Positions 12,601-25,000 of a DNA stretch of 37,901 bases are shown one piece after another. Positions within the stretch are counted from its first letter, which is position 1, and each line of letters begins with the position of its first letter. A program made the position numbers and the translations under genes. A model generated the notes under the pieces. It worked only from the letters and a program-made list of their open reading frames with translations. It had not been told where the DNA came from and made no database searches. Source of the DNA: Nephromyces sp. MM_2019 (lineage: Eukaryota > Apicomplexa > Aconoidasida > Nephromycida); the NCBI GenBank assembly GCA_015657535.1, contig JADHZB010002008.1:8504-46404 (forward strand). The letters run 5' to 3'.

Positions 12601-14375
12601 GCTGATGATATACATCAACACTTTACACATCATACACACAATCCTAACAATGGCAAATTGCTTTTCATGCATTCAGATGGTGGACTGGTTGAGGCCAAAG
12701 ATGCAAATGGTGTAAGGGCTGTACTTTCTGGCCCATCCGCAGGTGTCATGGCCTTTACTAAGTGTACATACACATCTCTTGAAAAATTTTTGGGGGGCAC
12801 ACAGCCCCCTATAATAGCCTTTGATATGGGTGGGACGTCTACAGATGTAAGTCGTTACGATGGTGAATTATCCATTTCTTCTGAGGGAAGTATAGCCGGC
12901 TACTCCTTATATGTACCCCACCTCCGTAAGATTATATACACATGTTGTTTGCGGAGCATTTTTATGTATACATATACTGTAAATGTGTACTTTTGTGCGT
13001 TTATACGCATATATATTATTTGCGGAGCATTTTTATGTATACATACATTGTGAATATGTACTCTGAAGCTTGTACTCGTGCTTATATAGTGTTTATGAAA
13101 TTTTGTATACACTCACACCCATATATATAGGTACCTACTTTATGTAATATGCACCTCTCAAATTTTCATATTCTTACACACTAATTCCACAAACTTTGAA
13201 ATAGAAATACAGTCTGTAGCTGCGGGCGGTGGCAGTCAACTTTTTTTCAAAGGTGGGATGTTTCATGTTGGACCAGACTCAGCAAAGGCTTACCCTGGAC
13301 CTGCCTGTTACCGCCACAACGGTTTGAATTATTACACACATTTCTTTCTATACCTTATAAATCAATTTATATATTTGAACTTTTACGCACACATTTTTCT
13401 ATTCTTTAATAAATGTGTATCAACTTGCTGAGTTGCGTATTTTAATTCATAAGATTTATTTACAAATCTATTTATACTGATTTGATCATTTTAATTTATT
13501 TTTTTGAATACTTTATAGCATCTGTTACACACATTAAGACCAACTATAACTATAAATTTTCTCTAAATCTACATTTAGGGCCTGCCACTGTTACGGATGC
13601 AAATGTTGTATTAGGAAGGTTACCTGCTAAATATTTACCCCAGTAATATTTTTATATTCAAATAAAAATAATATGAATTGCCTATTATAACATAAACACA
13701 ATGTATGTGTGTCTAACTACAAAATGTTTATATATATATATATATATGAAATATGCATCTGACTACAAAAACTATAAATATATATGTGCTTAATTTCATA
13801 GGAAACTAAATATAGAGTAAATTTTCGATGTTTTTAGATGCATCATGTTATTGTGTTATATATATATATACATGTACACATTTAGAAACCATCAACAAAA
13901 TTTATGTTGGTATATTTTTATCCACACATTTTTCAGGGTATTTGGTCCAAATAAAGATCAAATGATGGATATAGAAGCAAGCCGTAAAGTGATCCAAGAC
14001 TTAACAGACGAAATTAATGAATTCCATAAGAAGTATGGACGAAAATTATTGAACTTGTATGAGGTATGCTTTGAACTTTACACATATTCACTATTTCATT
14101 TTGCACATATAAACAATGAATACTTGCCACACATAAAATCGTGTACATCAAATTAATTTCTATTGTGTGAGGGTCGAAATATCTTGTATAAAATTTATTG
14201 GAAATAATAAATATATACAAGATAACTGGAACACATCATTTATACACACGTTTTTATTTTGAAGGTTGCTATGGGCTTTATAAAAGTAGCGAATGAATCT
14301 ATGACACGTCCAATCCTATCTCTTACACGAGTAAACCTTAAAGATAAAAGATGAAATAATTCACTCATTCAAATT

Positions 14376-14415
<40 letters not shown>

Positions 14416-17400
14416 AATAACTTTGATAACATCGACATATATACATGAAGCAACTATATATGAACATCTGGGTATAAATAGTCATAAAAAAATATATAGC
14501 ATCCTCCTTCACTTTGATTATTGACTTATATATACACAGTTGTATTGGTATAATTTTACTTATTTTTGGTAAGGATATATATAAAAAGGTTTTCCCCACA
14601 CTTTTAATTAAGCAATACACACATATATCAATATCAAACTATATAAAACTTCGGCTCCTTGATTCAATATTCTACCACATAAACTTAAATATAATGCCAA
14701 ATTATTCATTAATACTACTTTTAACATTTATATATTAATTACTTTATAGGAGAAAGGTTTTGAAACATCTCAGCATATACTGTGTTGTTATGGTGGTGCA
14801 GGTAATAATCGTTTATAAATCAATCACTATAATTAAAATATACAGTATGTGATTCCCATTAGGTGGCCTCCATGCATGCTCTATGGCCAAGTAAGTAATA
14901 TTGGGTTTTTTTCTCAAACATAACACATCAAAAATCACAATAGATATTCATGACAATGTACTTGTTTCATTTACACATATATATATATATATATATATAA
15001 GTGTGTACTAATTTCTTTGAGAACTTATTTTTTAACAATAGGTCATTAAATATAGAAACAGTGTTTATTCACAAGTTGGCTGGTATATTATCGGCATATG
15101 GTTTGAATTTAGCGGATATACAAATTGGTATTGTTTTTTGAAATATTTGTAATGATTGATTAATTTGAAAAGTTAATGATATCAAATATACTTTTGATAT
15201 TTCCTATTTTTAATTTTTATGAAAATTGACTACCTGCTTGTTTAGATGTATATTCACGACCTATTTACACCATTAAATTTATATAATTATTGATTTTTGC
15301 ATTATACATAGATTATACATTACATAGATGAAGATATGCAATTTTTATTACATATATCTATTCTACATTTATTAAATTATATGATAATGACAAAAATACT
15401 TAATTAAATTCTCCCTATCACCCGAAAACGTGTGTATAGATCAATCGGATGCTCTATATTACAAGTTCCCATCTTTTTCCTCCTTGGATAATACTCAAGA
15501 TTGGGAACATTATGAAGTAGCCTTGAATGGTTAGTTTTAATATAAATTTGATCACAATTAATCGATTTCATATTGAGTTTTCTTCCTTCATTAAGTTAGT
15601 CCTCTAATATCTTTCATTTTGATATATATACAGAAATCAAAGCAAAGATAAATTCTCAAAAAAATGAAATTTTAGAAAGATTCAAGCTGAAAGGATTTGA
15701 TAAAGGTATTTCATTTAGCTCCATTTTATCTATACGGTTAGTATGATATAAATTTTTTAAGCTTTACACTTTGCTATGATTACAATTATGGGTTTCAGCT
15801 ACGAAGGGGTAGATAGCCATATACAAATCAATCTTAATGAATGCAAAAACGTACCAACAATGATCCAAAAGTTTGTTGAGGTTCTTTTAAATGGTTTAAT
15901 AGCTTAATATAATTGATTTTTATTATGCGAATGATGTTTCATAAGCATCGTTTATTAAATGAAAATCCCTGATTTTTCAACTCCTAAAGAGGTAAAACTA
16001 AAGATATATACTTTTTTACATGTTTTAGCTACATCATCAACAACTGGGTTTCACTATGCCTACTGCCCAACTTATCCTTGAAGATTCTCGAACAATTGGA
16101 AATACCCATTCTTCCAATAAATTGTTATCACCCTTACTACTTGATCCGAACTACTTTATTGATTGCTCACCTATTGAACAAGCTTATGAAGATGATACTT
16201 ACTTAGATATATGTTTTTACTTACCTGATGGTATTTCTACTATTCCTACAAAAGTTTTTGATGTCCGTTCAATTGATACTTTGAAAAAGCTCACAAATAC
16301 AGCTGTTGAAGGACCTTGTCTATTATGTGATCGACTGACAACTATTCTTGTAGAGCCTGATTGGAAGATCTATATTGAAGCCAGTGGCTATATCCTGAAA
16401 TACATGGGCCAAAATGATTTAAAAAGCGCTAGTCACATTCTTACAAACGAACAAAATAAAACTCAACAGGCTGATCCAATAACATTAGCAGTATTTGGCC
16501 ATCGTTTTATGGGAATAGCAGAACAAATGGGCAAAATGCTCCAGCGGATAGCTGTTTCCATAAATATAAAAGTAATATTTTGTAAACTAAATATTCTAAT
16601 TATGCTGTAATAAAAACCTAGTAAACTGTATATTCTTTTAGTAAATGAATTTTTGTTTCTAAAATATTTAAATTATAGGATCCATATATTATTGTTACAG
16701 CAACGATTAGACTTTTCTTGTGCGATTTTTGGTCCCACTGGTAACTTAGTAGCTAATGCACCACATGTACCTGTACATCTTGGGGCGATGCAAGAAGCCG
16801 TAAAATGGCAATTAGAAATAAAAAAAGAAAGATGGGAAGAAGGTGACGTTGTGCTTTGTAATCATCCAGCATTTGGAGGATCTCACTTACCTGATTTGAC
16901 TGTAATCACACCCCTTTGGACTGATTCGAATGGGAAAAAAGAAATCTGTTTATTTGTGGCCAGCCGAGGTATCTACACTCCTTTCATTGACTATTTTAAA
17001 TCATATTTACACTTTTATATGTGCTTTATCATTCATTTCTAGATTTTTTTAGTTAGGTTTGATAAGCTATACTTAGTATGTATTCATCTGAGTTTTTAAT
17101 TTTTCATGTCCATTTTCATCAAATAAAATTAATTTAGGTCACCATGTTGATATCGGAGGCATTGTTCCCGGATCTATGCCTTCCTTCTCTACCCAATTGA
17201 ATGAGGAAGGTGCGGCTATAAAGAGTTTTGACATCGTTAAGAAGGGAACTTTTCAATTGGATGCCTGCAGGGCCTTATTTGGATTACGGGTTAATGATGA
17301 GGCTATCAAATTGGTCGAAGAAGGTGGTAATATACCAGCCAGTCCCCCTTGTCGTCGGATAGATGATGTTTTGAGTGATTTGAGGGCTCAAGTCGCAGCT

Positions 17401-18800
17401 AATCAGAAAGGTGTTAAGCTGTTAGAAACTCTGATTGAAGAGAAAGGTTTGATTAATGTCCTTAATTATACACAATTTCTTCAAGATGTAAGTGCAGAGA
17501 GTGTCAAGGAAATGTTAGTTTTAGCCTCTGAGAAATTCATTCTTAAAAAGTCAGATACTTCTAGTTTACAAATTGAATCTTTCGATTATCTTGACGATGG
17601 CTCGTTGATACACCTCAACCTGAATCTGGATACAATCGAGAGGAATGCAACATTTGACTTTAGTAAAAGTAGTCCAGAAATTTATGGAAATTTGAATGCA
17701 CCCAAAGCCATTACTAAATCTGCTATTATATACTGCCTCAGGAGTCTTGTCAAGCAGGATATACCCTTGAACCAGGGCTGCATGGATCCTATAGAAATAA
17801 TTCTTCCACAAAATTCTTTTCTGAATCCATCTAAATCAGCTGCCGTGGTTGCTGGAAATATATTAACCTCACAGGTTAGAATAGTTTGCTTGAACTATTT
17901 ATTTTCATTGCAGAATCTATTATGATTTATTTATTATTATCAAATAACTTGAAAAAGCCAATTTTTCATATAATAATAACAACTTTATCTGTGATCCATT
18001 TATATAATTTTTACTCATTTTAAGCGAATTACAGATGTAATACTCTCAGCTTTCCAAGCTTGTAGTAATTCACATGGCTGCATGAACAATTTAACATTTG
18101 GTTTAGACAACATAGCATTTATCGAGACCATAGGAGGAGGCTGTGGCGCTGGGCCGACATGGAATGGAACAAGTGGTGTACATTGTCATATGACCAACAC
18201 AAGAATAAGTGATGTTGAGAGTATAGAACGTCTTTATCCAGTATGTTTACAAGCTTTTGGTATAAGAAAGGCCAGTGGTGGAATTGGTAAGTATTGTGGT
18301 GGAAATGGACTATTTCGTGAATTCGAATTCTTAAAGGTATAGTTCCTTTTCATTTATAAAATTAATTTTTCATTAAATAATTTCTAGTATTTATCAATGA
18401 ACCTAGAACTGTGAAATGGTTTACCTATTATTCTATAGTTTTTTATTGATACAAATTTTTATGTTAGCTAGCTGAATTACTCGACCATTCAAACCCAGCA
18501 AATTTGTATTTCCTTTTATTATTCGCTTTTATGTTTTTTTTTCTTGTTTTATTTTAAAATTCTGATCACTAGGATGGAATCAACGTCAACTTACTTTCGG
18601 AAAGAAGAAGTAGGGAACCTAATGGACTTCAAGGTGGTCGAAACGGGAAAATGGGTAGGAATTTGTGGGTGCGATATCCCCAAAATGACTCAAGATTCCA
18701 TATACTGAATCTTGGTGGTAAATCCAATCTCAAATTAAATAGAGGGGATAGGATAATAATTCTTACACCAGGTGGTGGTGGATTTGGCGAATTGTCTTGA
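9640..18800 (+). CDS. OPLAH: 5-oxoprolinase (ATP-hydrolysing), complete, 19 exons, 1405 residues
   Basis: This enzyme opens 5-oxo-L-proline to L-glutamate with ATP, the last step of the gamma-glutamyl cycle, in the cytosol. Exons: 9640-9774, 10699-10901, 11502-11688, 12136-12925, 13205-13321, 13579-13642, 13937-14063, 14265-14330, 14750-14801, 14863-14890, 15042-15127, 15440-15529, 15634-15736, 15799-15880, 16029-16571, 16701-16968, 17138-17874, 18025-18336, 18573-18800. They sum to 4218 bases in frame. The hydantoinase A half carries DRGGTFTD (residues 11-18), VTRGFRD, SDGGL, LSGPSAG and FDMGGTSTD (D405). The hydantoinase B half starts near residue 855, with [58 protein letters not shown], the GCMNN region and C-terminal TPGGGGFGE. 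Human OPLAH is about 1288 residues; the excess includes a His/Thr-rich insert near 12535-12655. All family blocks are present, so it should be active. Confidence 0.97.
9775..10698 (+). repeat. 5-oxoprolinase intron 1, TG-rich to CA-rich, with internal tandem repeats
   Basis: The donor is itself inside a microsatellite (TTAT|GTGTGTGTGTG). The first 190 bases repeat GTGATTTGATGTGTATATGG-like units of about 45-50 bases on a G/T-rich strand. The middle is A/T-rich. From about 10558 the strand turns C/A-rich and ends in ATACACACAG. Exon phase (0) and family sequence on both sides (EDPTY | KDAAYEGI) fix the splice sites. Confidence 0.9.
10038..10136. repeat. 27-bp tandem repeat, about three and a half copies
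   Basis: The unit is CATTTCTGTAATATGAGGTA plus TTTAGTG, repeated nearly perfectly (one G/A variant), inside intron 1 of 5-oxoprolinase. Confidence 0.92.
10902..11501 (+). repeat. 5-oxoprolinase intron 2, G/T-rich first half and CA-rich second half
   Basis: From about 10919 to 11150 the strand is GTGTGG/GGTGTG-rich. From about 11255 to 11450 it is ACACATA/CACACTTACACA-rich, then (TA)n, with the acceptor TTTCAG. The splice joins ACTCG|C to restore the conserved TRGFRD motif, so the boundaries are firm. Long open frames rich in His and Thr here are low-complexity artefacts. Confidence 0.9.
12948..13045. repeat. 71-bp-offset direct duplication in 5-oxoprolinase intron 4
   Basis: TTTGCGGAGCATTTTTATGT followed by ATACAT begins at 12948 and again at 13019. 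The intervening sequence is TGTAAATGTG-type microsatellite, so this is a recent local duplication within the intron. Confidence 0.88.
14380..14413. repeat. (AT)n microsatellite in 5-oxoprolinase intron 8
   Basis: An uninterrupted AT run of about 34 bases. Similar AT runs occur at about 8400-8426, 13732-13746 and 14977-14998. Confidence 0.95.
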
Positions 18801-19980
18801 ATTAATTTCAAATCTTATTAAAAAATTATAGAATAGCTTCCTAATTTGAATTACTATATGATTTCATAACATTTTTACATAAAGTTCATTTTATAATACT
18901 TAATTATTTCACACTCGAGTCATTAGATTTATGGTAAGTTATACAGTAACATTGATTACTCTGAAAATCTAAATTAGTACACATACACACTATTGGGATT
19001 TGAATTAAATTTGCTCTCAAAAAACATATGAAATTTGAAAGTTTTACAATTTCTTAATTACGGTTTCTCCGAAGTAGATATTTGAATATAAACTCTTTAA
19101 TTTGACTTTTTAATTTGAATTAATTCACAGATCTTTGAAATTGAGATCAAATTCTTATTATAAAGTGATTGTATTATATGAAAATCAAATTAGCAATCTA
19201 AAATAGGTGATAGGACAGCACAATCTATTTTGTTTGTCTTATTAGTCCTTTAAATTTAACAATAATATAAATGACTGAAGATTCATCTCAAAAAATATAT
19301 AAAAAGCTCGCAGTGTAATAAGAATTGAATTTACAGCCTAGTTTAACAAATTCAAGAGTCTTGAGCCACATAAAACTGTATATGCATATAGATATGTTTA
19401 TGTATATCACGTGTCGATAAAAAATCAAAAAATATAGATTTGAATGTAGCATGAAGTATAGAATTAATTATAAACTTCTATCGATGAAATTCTAGCTCTT
19501 ATGAAACTAAATGACCTTTTTTGCATAGGGGCGATATTTTCAGGGCAACTCAAAGAATTTATAAATCCAGGTAATATAACTTCCTAGGCTATCGAGAAAA
19601 GAAAAATAAATTCAAAAGTTTCGTAAAAGCAAACATTTTAAAAGGAAATTAAAATTTATTTACACACAATTCCCAATCCATGTCCTGAATTTTTTAATTC
19701 ACCGATAGATGTGTAAAAAATAGGTCTTACAAATCTTCTAAATATTTAAAATGAACACTGTTTCTATTTTATTTTAACCTTTGATGGAAAGTCCAAAACT
19801 TTTATCAAGTTTAATTGATCTTTTTACGAAGTATCCTCGACTGATATATTATTAACCTATCTATTATTACAAAAGACATCTTTAAAGTGAATTGAGTGTA
19901 TTATTAGCTTTCCATCACAACAATAAGATCCTGATTAATGTAGGTACCTTAATTCTCATATTAAACCTATCTTCAACAAG
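18801..19980. other. Spacer between 5-oxoprolinase and the ubiquitin-like gene, no gene seen
   Basis: A/T-rich unique sequence without TG/CA microsatellites; the texture is clearly different from the left part of the window. No exon chain was found on either strand. It must hold the 3' end of the 5-oxoprolinase transcript and the promoter of the ubiquitin-like gene. Confidence 0.6.
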
Positions 19981-20211
19981 ATGCAAATAACAATTACAAT
20001 TCCTACCGGAGAACATAAAGAGTTTTCCTTTGACGCTGATACAAGCATCTCACAAGTTAAGCAACACCTTCAAGAAAAAGAAGGTATAGATACAGCACAA
20101 ATGCGGCTACTATTTAGTGGAAAACAACTTGACGATAATTTGAACTTATCTCATTATAAAATTAAACCCGGATCAGCACTGATGTTGGCTATATACCTCC
20201 GAGGTGGCTAA
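19981..20211 (+). CDS. Ubiquitin-like modifier (NEDD8/ubiquitin type), 76 residues
   Basis: An intron-less gene for a 76-residue beta-grasp protein with exactly the length of ubiquitin and NEDD8. It ends LRGG directly before TAA, so no C-terminal tail needs removal. Family landmarks are kept: K27, EKEGI at 32-36, F45-S-G-K48-Q, Y59, K60 and the 73-76 LRGG end. It is not ubiquitin: the hydrophobic patch that in ubiquitin is Leu8-Ile44-Val70 is Pro8-Leu44-Ala70, and residue 68 is Met rather than His. Position 72, which E1 enzymes use to tell ubiquitin (Arg) from NEDD8 (Ala), is Tyr. It could be a diverged NEDD8/Rub1 or a lineage-specific modifier; conjugation through Gly76 is expected. Neighbours give no functional clue. 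Confidence 0.9.
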   Translation: MQITITIPTGEHKEFSFDADTSISQVKQHLQEKEGIDTAQMRLLFSGKQLDDNLNLSHYKIKPGSALMLAIYLRGG

Positions 20212-22029
20212 ACCTTATAGGTCTAGCATCTATATCACACTAAATTAAAAAATCACAATAAAAACTGCTACTCTCAATATTTGAATATCCAGCATAATAT
20301 ATGTTTAAGATACACTTCCTTTTTGAGAATCTTTCAAATTAAAGAAAACATTTACAAATAGCTCAGAATTTATAACAATTTTAATTTCTTATTGACTCTA
20401 ATCCTCATTTAGAGACATAATTGAGAATGATATTATTTAGCCTGAAACCAATCATCATCAATTTCAATACTATTGAAAATGATAACTTTTAAACAACTTA
20501 AAGCTTATATATTCTACTGACTACTTTTGAAATATCATTTATCTAACAACTTCTTACTCCAATCCTTCCTTTTTACACAACATATATCTTTAGCTTATTT
20601 CAAATGATCTTATACTAACAATAATTTATTAGTTTATATTTTAATGAAAGTGTTGTGAGCTCTGTTAGAAGTTTGAAAGGTATTATATAAAATTTAAAAC
20701 AACTAAGACCTTAATAAACAATGATGTGCAATAAGGTTATATTTTGGATTATTATATATACCAACTTATAGATTTTGCTTCTTTTTTGTCAAGGCATTCA
20801 TTTTTAAATGAAGCTTTCGAATACCAATACCTTGATATATTCTTCATTTTCATTTTACCTTAGCTTTATTCATATCTAATATAATAACAAATTTTAAGGT
20901 CGTCGATATAACCTAGAATCAAAGACTGATCGGCATTGATTCTATTGATAAATTATAGCATAAAAAAAGATAAAGGTACAACATCACACTCCTATATTTC
21001 ATGGCTTCATTATCTGATTAAATTTCCAACATATAAATTTGGTCAAATACTATCAATGTAGCTTACATGGATATAGCCAAGCTTAATCAAGCAATTATAT
21101 CTTTAATATAGCAATATCCGAATAACCCAGAAAAATTGAACAATTAAACAAACACAAACTAGATCCATGAAAACTATGAAATTAAGCACAAATGTAAAGT
21201 TTTTTTACTATAATATACTCCATAAAAATTGATAAGGAATAAACTTTAAGGTTTTGATTTACATCCTTAAAGAAAATATAAAATCGATTTTAGAATCGAA
21301 AATTAATAATCTGGGATAATGGTCATTTTGAGATAGAATCTACATATTTTTCATTTTAAGTTGCTAGGCCAATTATAAATACTTCAGATCATATCTTACT
21401 GCAGATTTTGTAAAGCCAAATCATTCACATAATGAAATTTATAAACATATTTATATAATGCCTTAAGGAGTTTTTAAATAGCCTCATCTCCAATTGAACA
21501 TACATAAAAACCTTTAGTTCAAAAATACAAAAGTTTAAACATAGACCAGTTTTCATTCTAGGTAAATAATAAGTATTGACCATTTTTTCGAAAAAGGTTT
21601 CACATCTTATTAAACCCTAGAACCCACCCTACTTTAAATTCCAAGGTGAAAATTGAACCAAAAAAACTAGTTAACAATAACTTAAACCTAAAACAGTCAA
21701 ATATCAAAATTTACCTCACACTTGGCAAAATTATTTTTGTTAATTATCATCAGGCCTTATTAATTTTCTGTTTTTGTGACAGAAATGCATTGTGAAAACC
21801 AGAAATGAATAGATTTTCTAAAGAAAATACTAAGCCACAATAAAATTATATTATACCTAAAATTATCTTAGATTGTCTACTAAATCTTAGATATTTTAGA
21901 CCAAAACTAAATGAATTTGTGTAAAGCTAAAATTCTTTATTCTACTTTAATTCCCATATATCCTAGACTCTTTTTTAGCTCTCAAAGTCTTACATTATAG
22001 AGAGTTTTCAACAACTTGCCAGTCTGGCT
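20212..22029. other. Intergenic spacer between convergent genes, no gene seen
   Basis: About 1.8 kb of A/T-rich unique sequence between the 3' ends of the ubiquitin-like gene (+) and the protease gene (-). No credible exon was found on either strand, and no repeat stands out. Confidence 0.6.
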
Positions 22030-25000
22030 CTATCTATACAATCTCTCTATTTGAGATAAATCCTTTATGTCGTCTTTTAATTCATTAGCATAATTTTTAC
22101 TTAATCTTATACAAACTGCTTTCATATGATCATAATCCGCCTTAATACGGCTAACAGAACCCCATTTGTGAGCTTTGATATAATCTTCCATCTGCCCTAA
22201 TCTAGAATGACATTTTTCTATGTATGCTATAATTTGTTGGTATGAGTTCACATGACTCTGAATCTTTGCTACCAAATGTTGTGATTCTTTTAATTTTCTA
22301 TGAGTATCTTCAGCATTGTAAGGTTTACGACCATTTATGTTAAAATTATCCTCGAAACCATTTTCAGATTTTTTGTTTTCATCTAGAGAAAACGATATCT
22401 CATTGGTACATTGTATAAAAATTTAATTATAATACTAACCTTCATTGCCATTTTGGCACTTTGTTTGTAACTTTGTGTTAGCTTCATTAAGTAATTTATT
22501 ATATCTCTGCACAATTGCTTCTATATAATTTTGCTGAAGAGTCCTCTCCTGCTCAACCTTTTCTTGGCAAGATTCGTTATTACTACCATTTAGATTTTCT
22601 TTATTTTTGGTTTCATCTGTCATATACCTTTGTCGTTCTTGCTCTTTTTTATACTTTTCATCCACTTTTAACTGATTGATTTTATATTTCTCTTCTTCCT
22701 CCTTTTGTTTTCTTTTTTTCGCTTCAAAATCAACAACTTCTACTTGTCTTCCAATTGGAGACATACACACCATAGTATCTTCTTTCGAATTACTAAATTG
22801 ACAATGATACCCTCTAGGGCATTTGTTTTCTGGACATTGCTTTTTATGTTCACAAAACATGCCCGTGTAACCAGGAGTGCACTCACATTGTGCTGGTGAT
22901 CTATTATCACTTATACATCGAGACCCGTTCACACAATTTTTCAAGCTACAATAAAGTGCTGTATAAAGTTTCATATGAACTCAAATTTACTTGTAGATTC
23001 TACTGTCAAATTAACTAAATTTCACATACTTGTCTCTCGATCAACTTCTTCACAAGTTTTACCTTTCCAGCCTGCAGTGCAAGCACATGTAGCACTGCTT
23101 CCATTTTCAGGGTCTCTGAGGGTACATTTTCCCATATGCTTGCAATAGGGGATTTTACTTTTACATAAATTATCATTCTTTTTATCATTTGTTAATGTGA
23201 TTTGATAATCCACTGAAAAAAGGCGTACTAGTTTATCTTAATGGTATTGATAGATATATTGGGCACATACTCAAATAATAAAAGACATGACCATCGCATC
23301 CTGGTGGCCCATACTATACAAAAGATATTTTAAAAACCTAAGATTCCGAAAAATTTATTCAAAACTACAACAAGAATTTTACCACGTCAAATTTAATATA
23401 TCCTTTATCAGCCCAGCGAGTTCCCCAACTATTCCGCACCTCAAAATATTCTCTGCTATTTCCATCACTATCCGTATATTTTCCAAATCCAGTTATAACC
23501 ATCATGTGATTACTAAAAACTCAAATTATTGTAATCTCGTAGCTAACACGTTTAAATTATAGAAACTTACACTGCGTTAGGATTACAACGAGAAATGACG
23601 CCTTTAAATATCCTTCGGCTTAAAGCTAATCGACTTGTGGGTGGTAATACTCTATTAGTCATATAGTTAGTTATTATAGCTCCTCCTTGCCTGATGACCA
23701 TCTTTTTTATGAACTCGACAAACTTAGGATACTTACTGCCTCTAAAATCTCTAAAATAATACTAAATGCAAAGATGTTATTAATAAATCTGAATCTCTAA
23801 TTTATTTAACTTGAAACTCACAACTGATGTAAGTCTTTGAGAGTTTTCATTTGGATTATTGAGCTGCCATCCAGAGAATCCATTCACATAGCCTTGATCA
23901 TATTTCTCACATTGCTCCAATGGTGGGAGCACATATTTCCTATCACGGTCCAACCTCAAAACTGAAATTAAACTTGATTAATAGTTTTTATTATTTTACA
24001 ACCTATCTACTAACTTTTAATTGAATTTAATTTCTGGAGAAACATCTCTGTAGTTCCCCCATCGCATGCCTTTGGACCAAAGCAGTTCGATATATACCCT
24101 TCAGAAAAATCTTTTGGTGGTTGCTCGAATTCATTACACATGCGAAGCTCCATGTGTAAAAGACTCGCAAAAATCCAACATGTACCACTATTAAAAATTA
24201 CGAAGTTGCTTTAGAACTTATATTTCTTTCAAATATTGAATTACCATTTCCCTTGACTCCGTACTGGAATCTTTGACAAGCAACTATCTGGATCACTCCT
24301 ACGTGTACATGACTGCATTGTACAAAACTTGTCAACCTAAGTTAAAAAGCAAGAATACAAGAAATTTCACAAGTTATAGATTTCTTTCAATTGATAAAAT
24401 TCAATGAAGACACAAATAGGCCATTTTATATGAAACAGGCTAAATGAAATTAAAGCCTACTACGTTCTTATTTTTTTTGTATTATAATTATTACTTAAAC
24501 AACTGTAATTGTATAAATAGTAGCAATCTATTTAAATTAAACATTTTTACTAACCGGTTGTGTAGAGTCCGATGAATTGTTACCAGTTATACTAATTGAA
24601 AGCTGATCATAAGCTTCAAGAAAACTTGGATCATTGGGCTTAACAGAGTCTGCCTCTAGCATATCTATTCCTCCAAGACGACTTACTACATACTCATCTG
24701 AGTCCCAGCACATAACCAAAGATGTTAGGAGATCTCTCAATCCTTCTTCTGAATAGAAATAAGTTATTAATAGATCATTTCTTTAATATTACTTTCAGGG
24801 CATGACTAGAATTCACCATCTTCAGAGTCTTGTAACATAACATTAACAATATTTTGAGTAATTTTATCCTTGGTTGTTATTTGATCACCCTCTTCTAAAA
24901 ATTCATCCATATTTTTTAGCTTAATAAGTTGACACAGATTTTCGGATATTTCATGATCATTCTGTTTAAGAAAGCTCTCCTACATTAGAAACTTTCAACA

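Noticed and set aside
9640..18800. Several separate or broken hydantoinase genes, or a pseudogene
   Set aside because: Every interruption is a GT-AG intron with matching phase, and the spliced frame keeps all family blocks to the stop.
23287..23562. + strand 91-codon frame
   Set aside because: It is antisense to the protease exons carrying the His and Asn of the active site.
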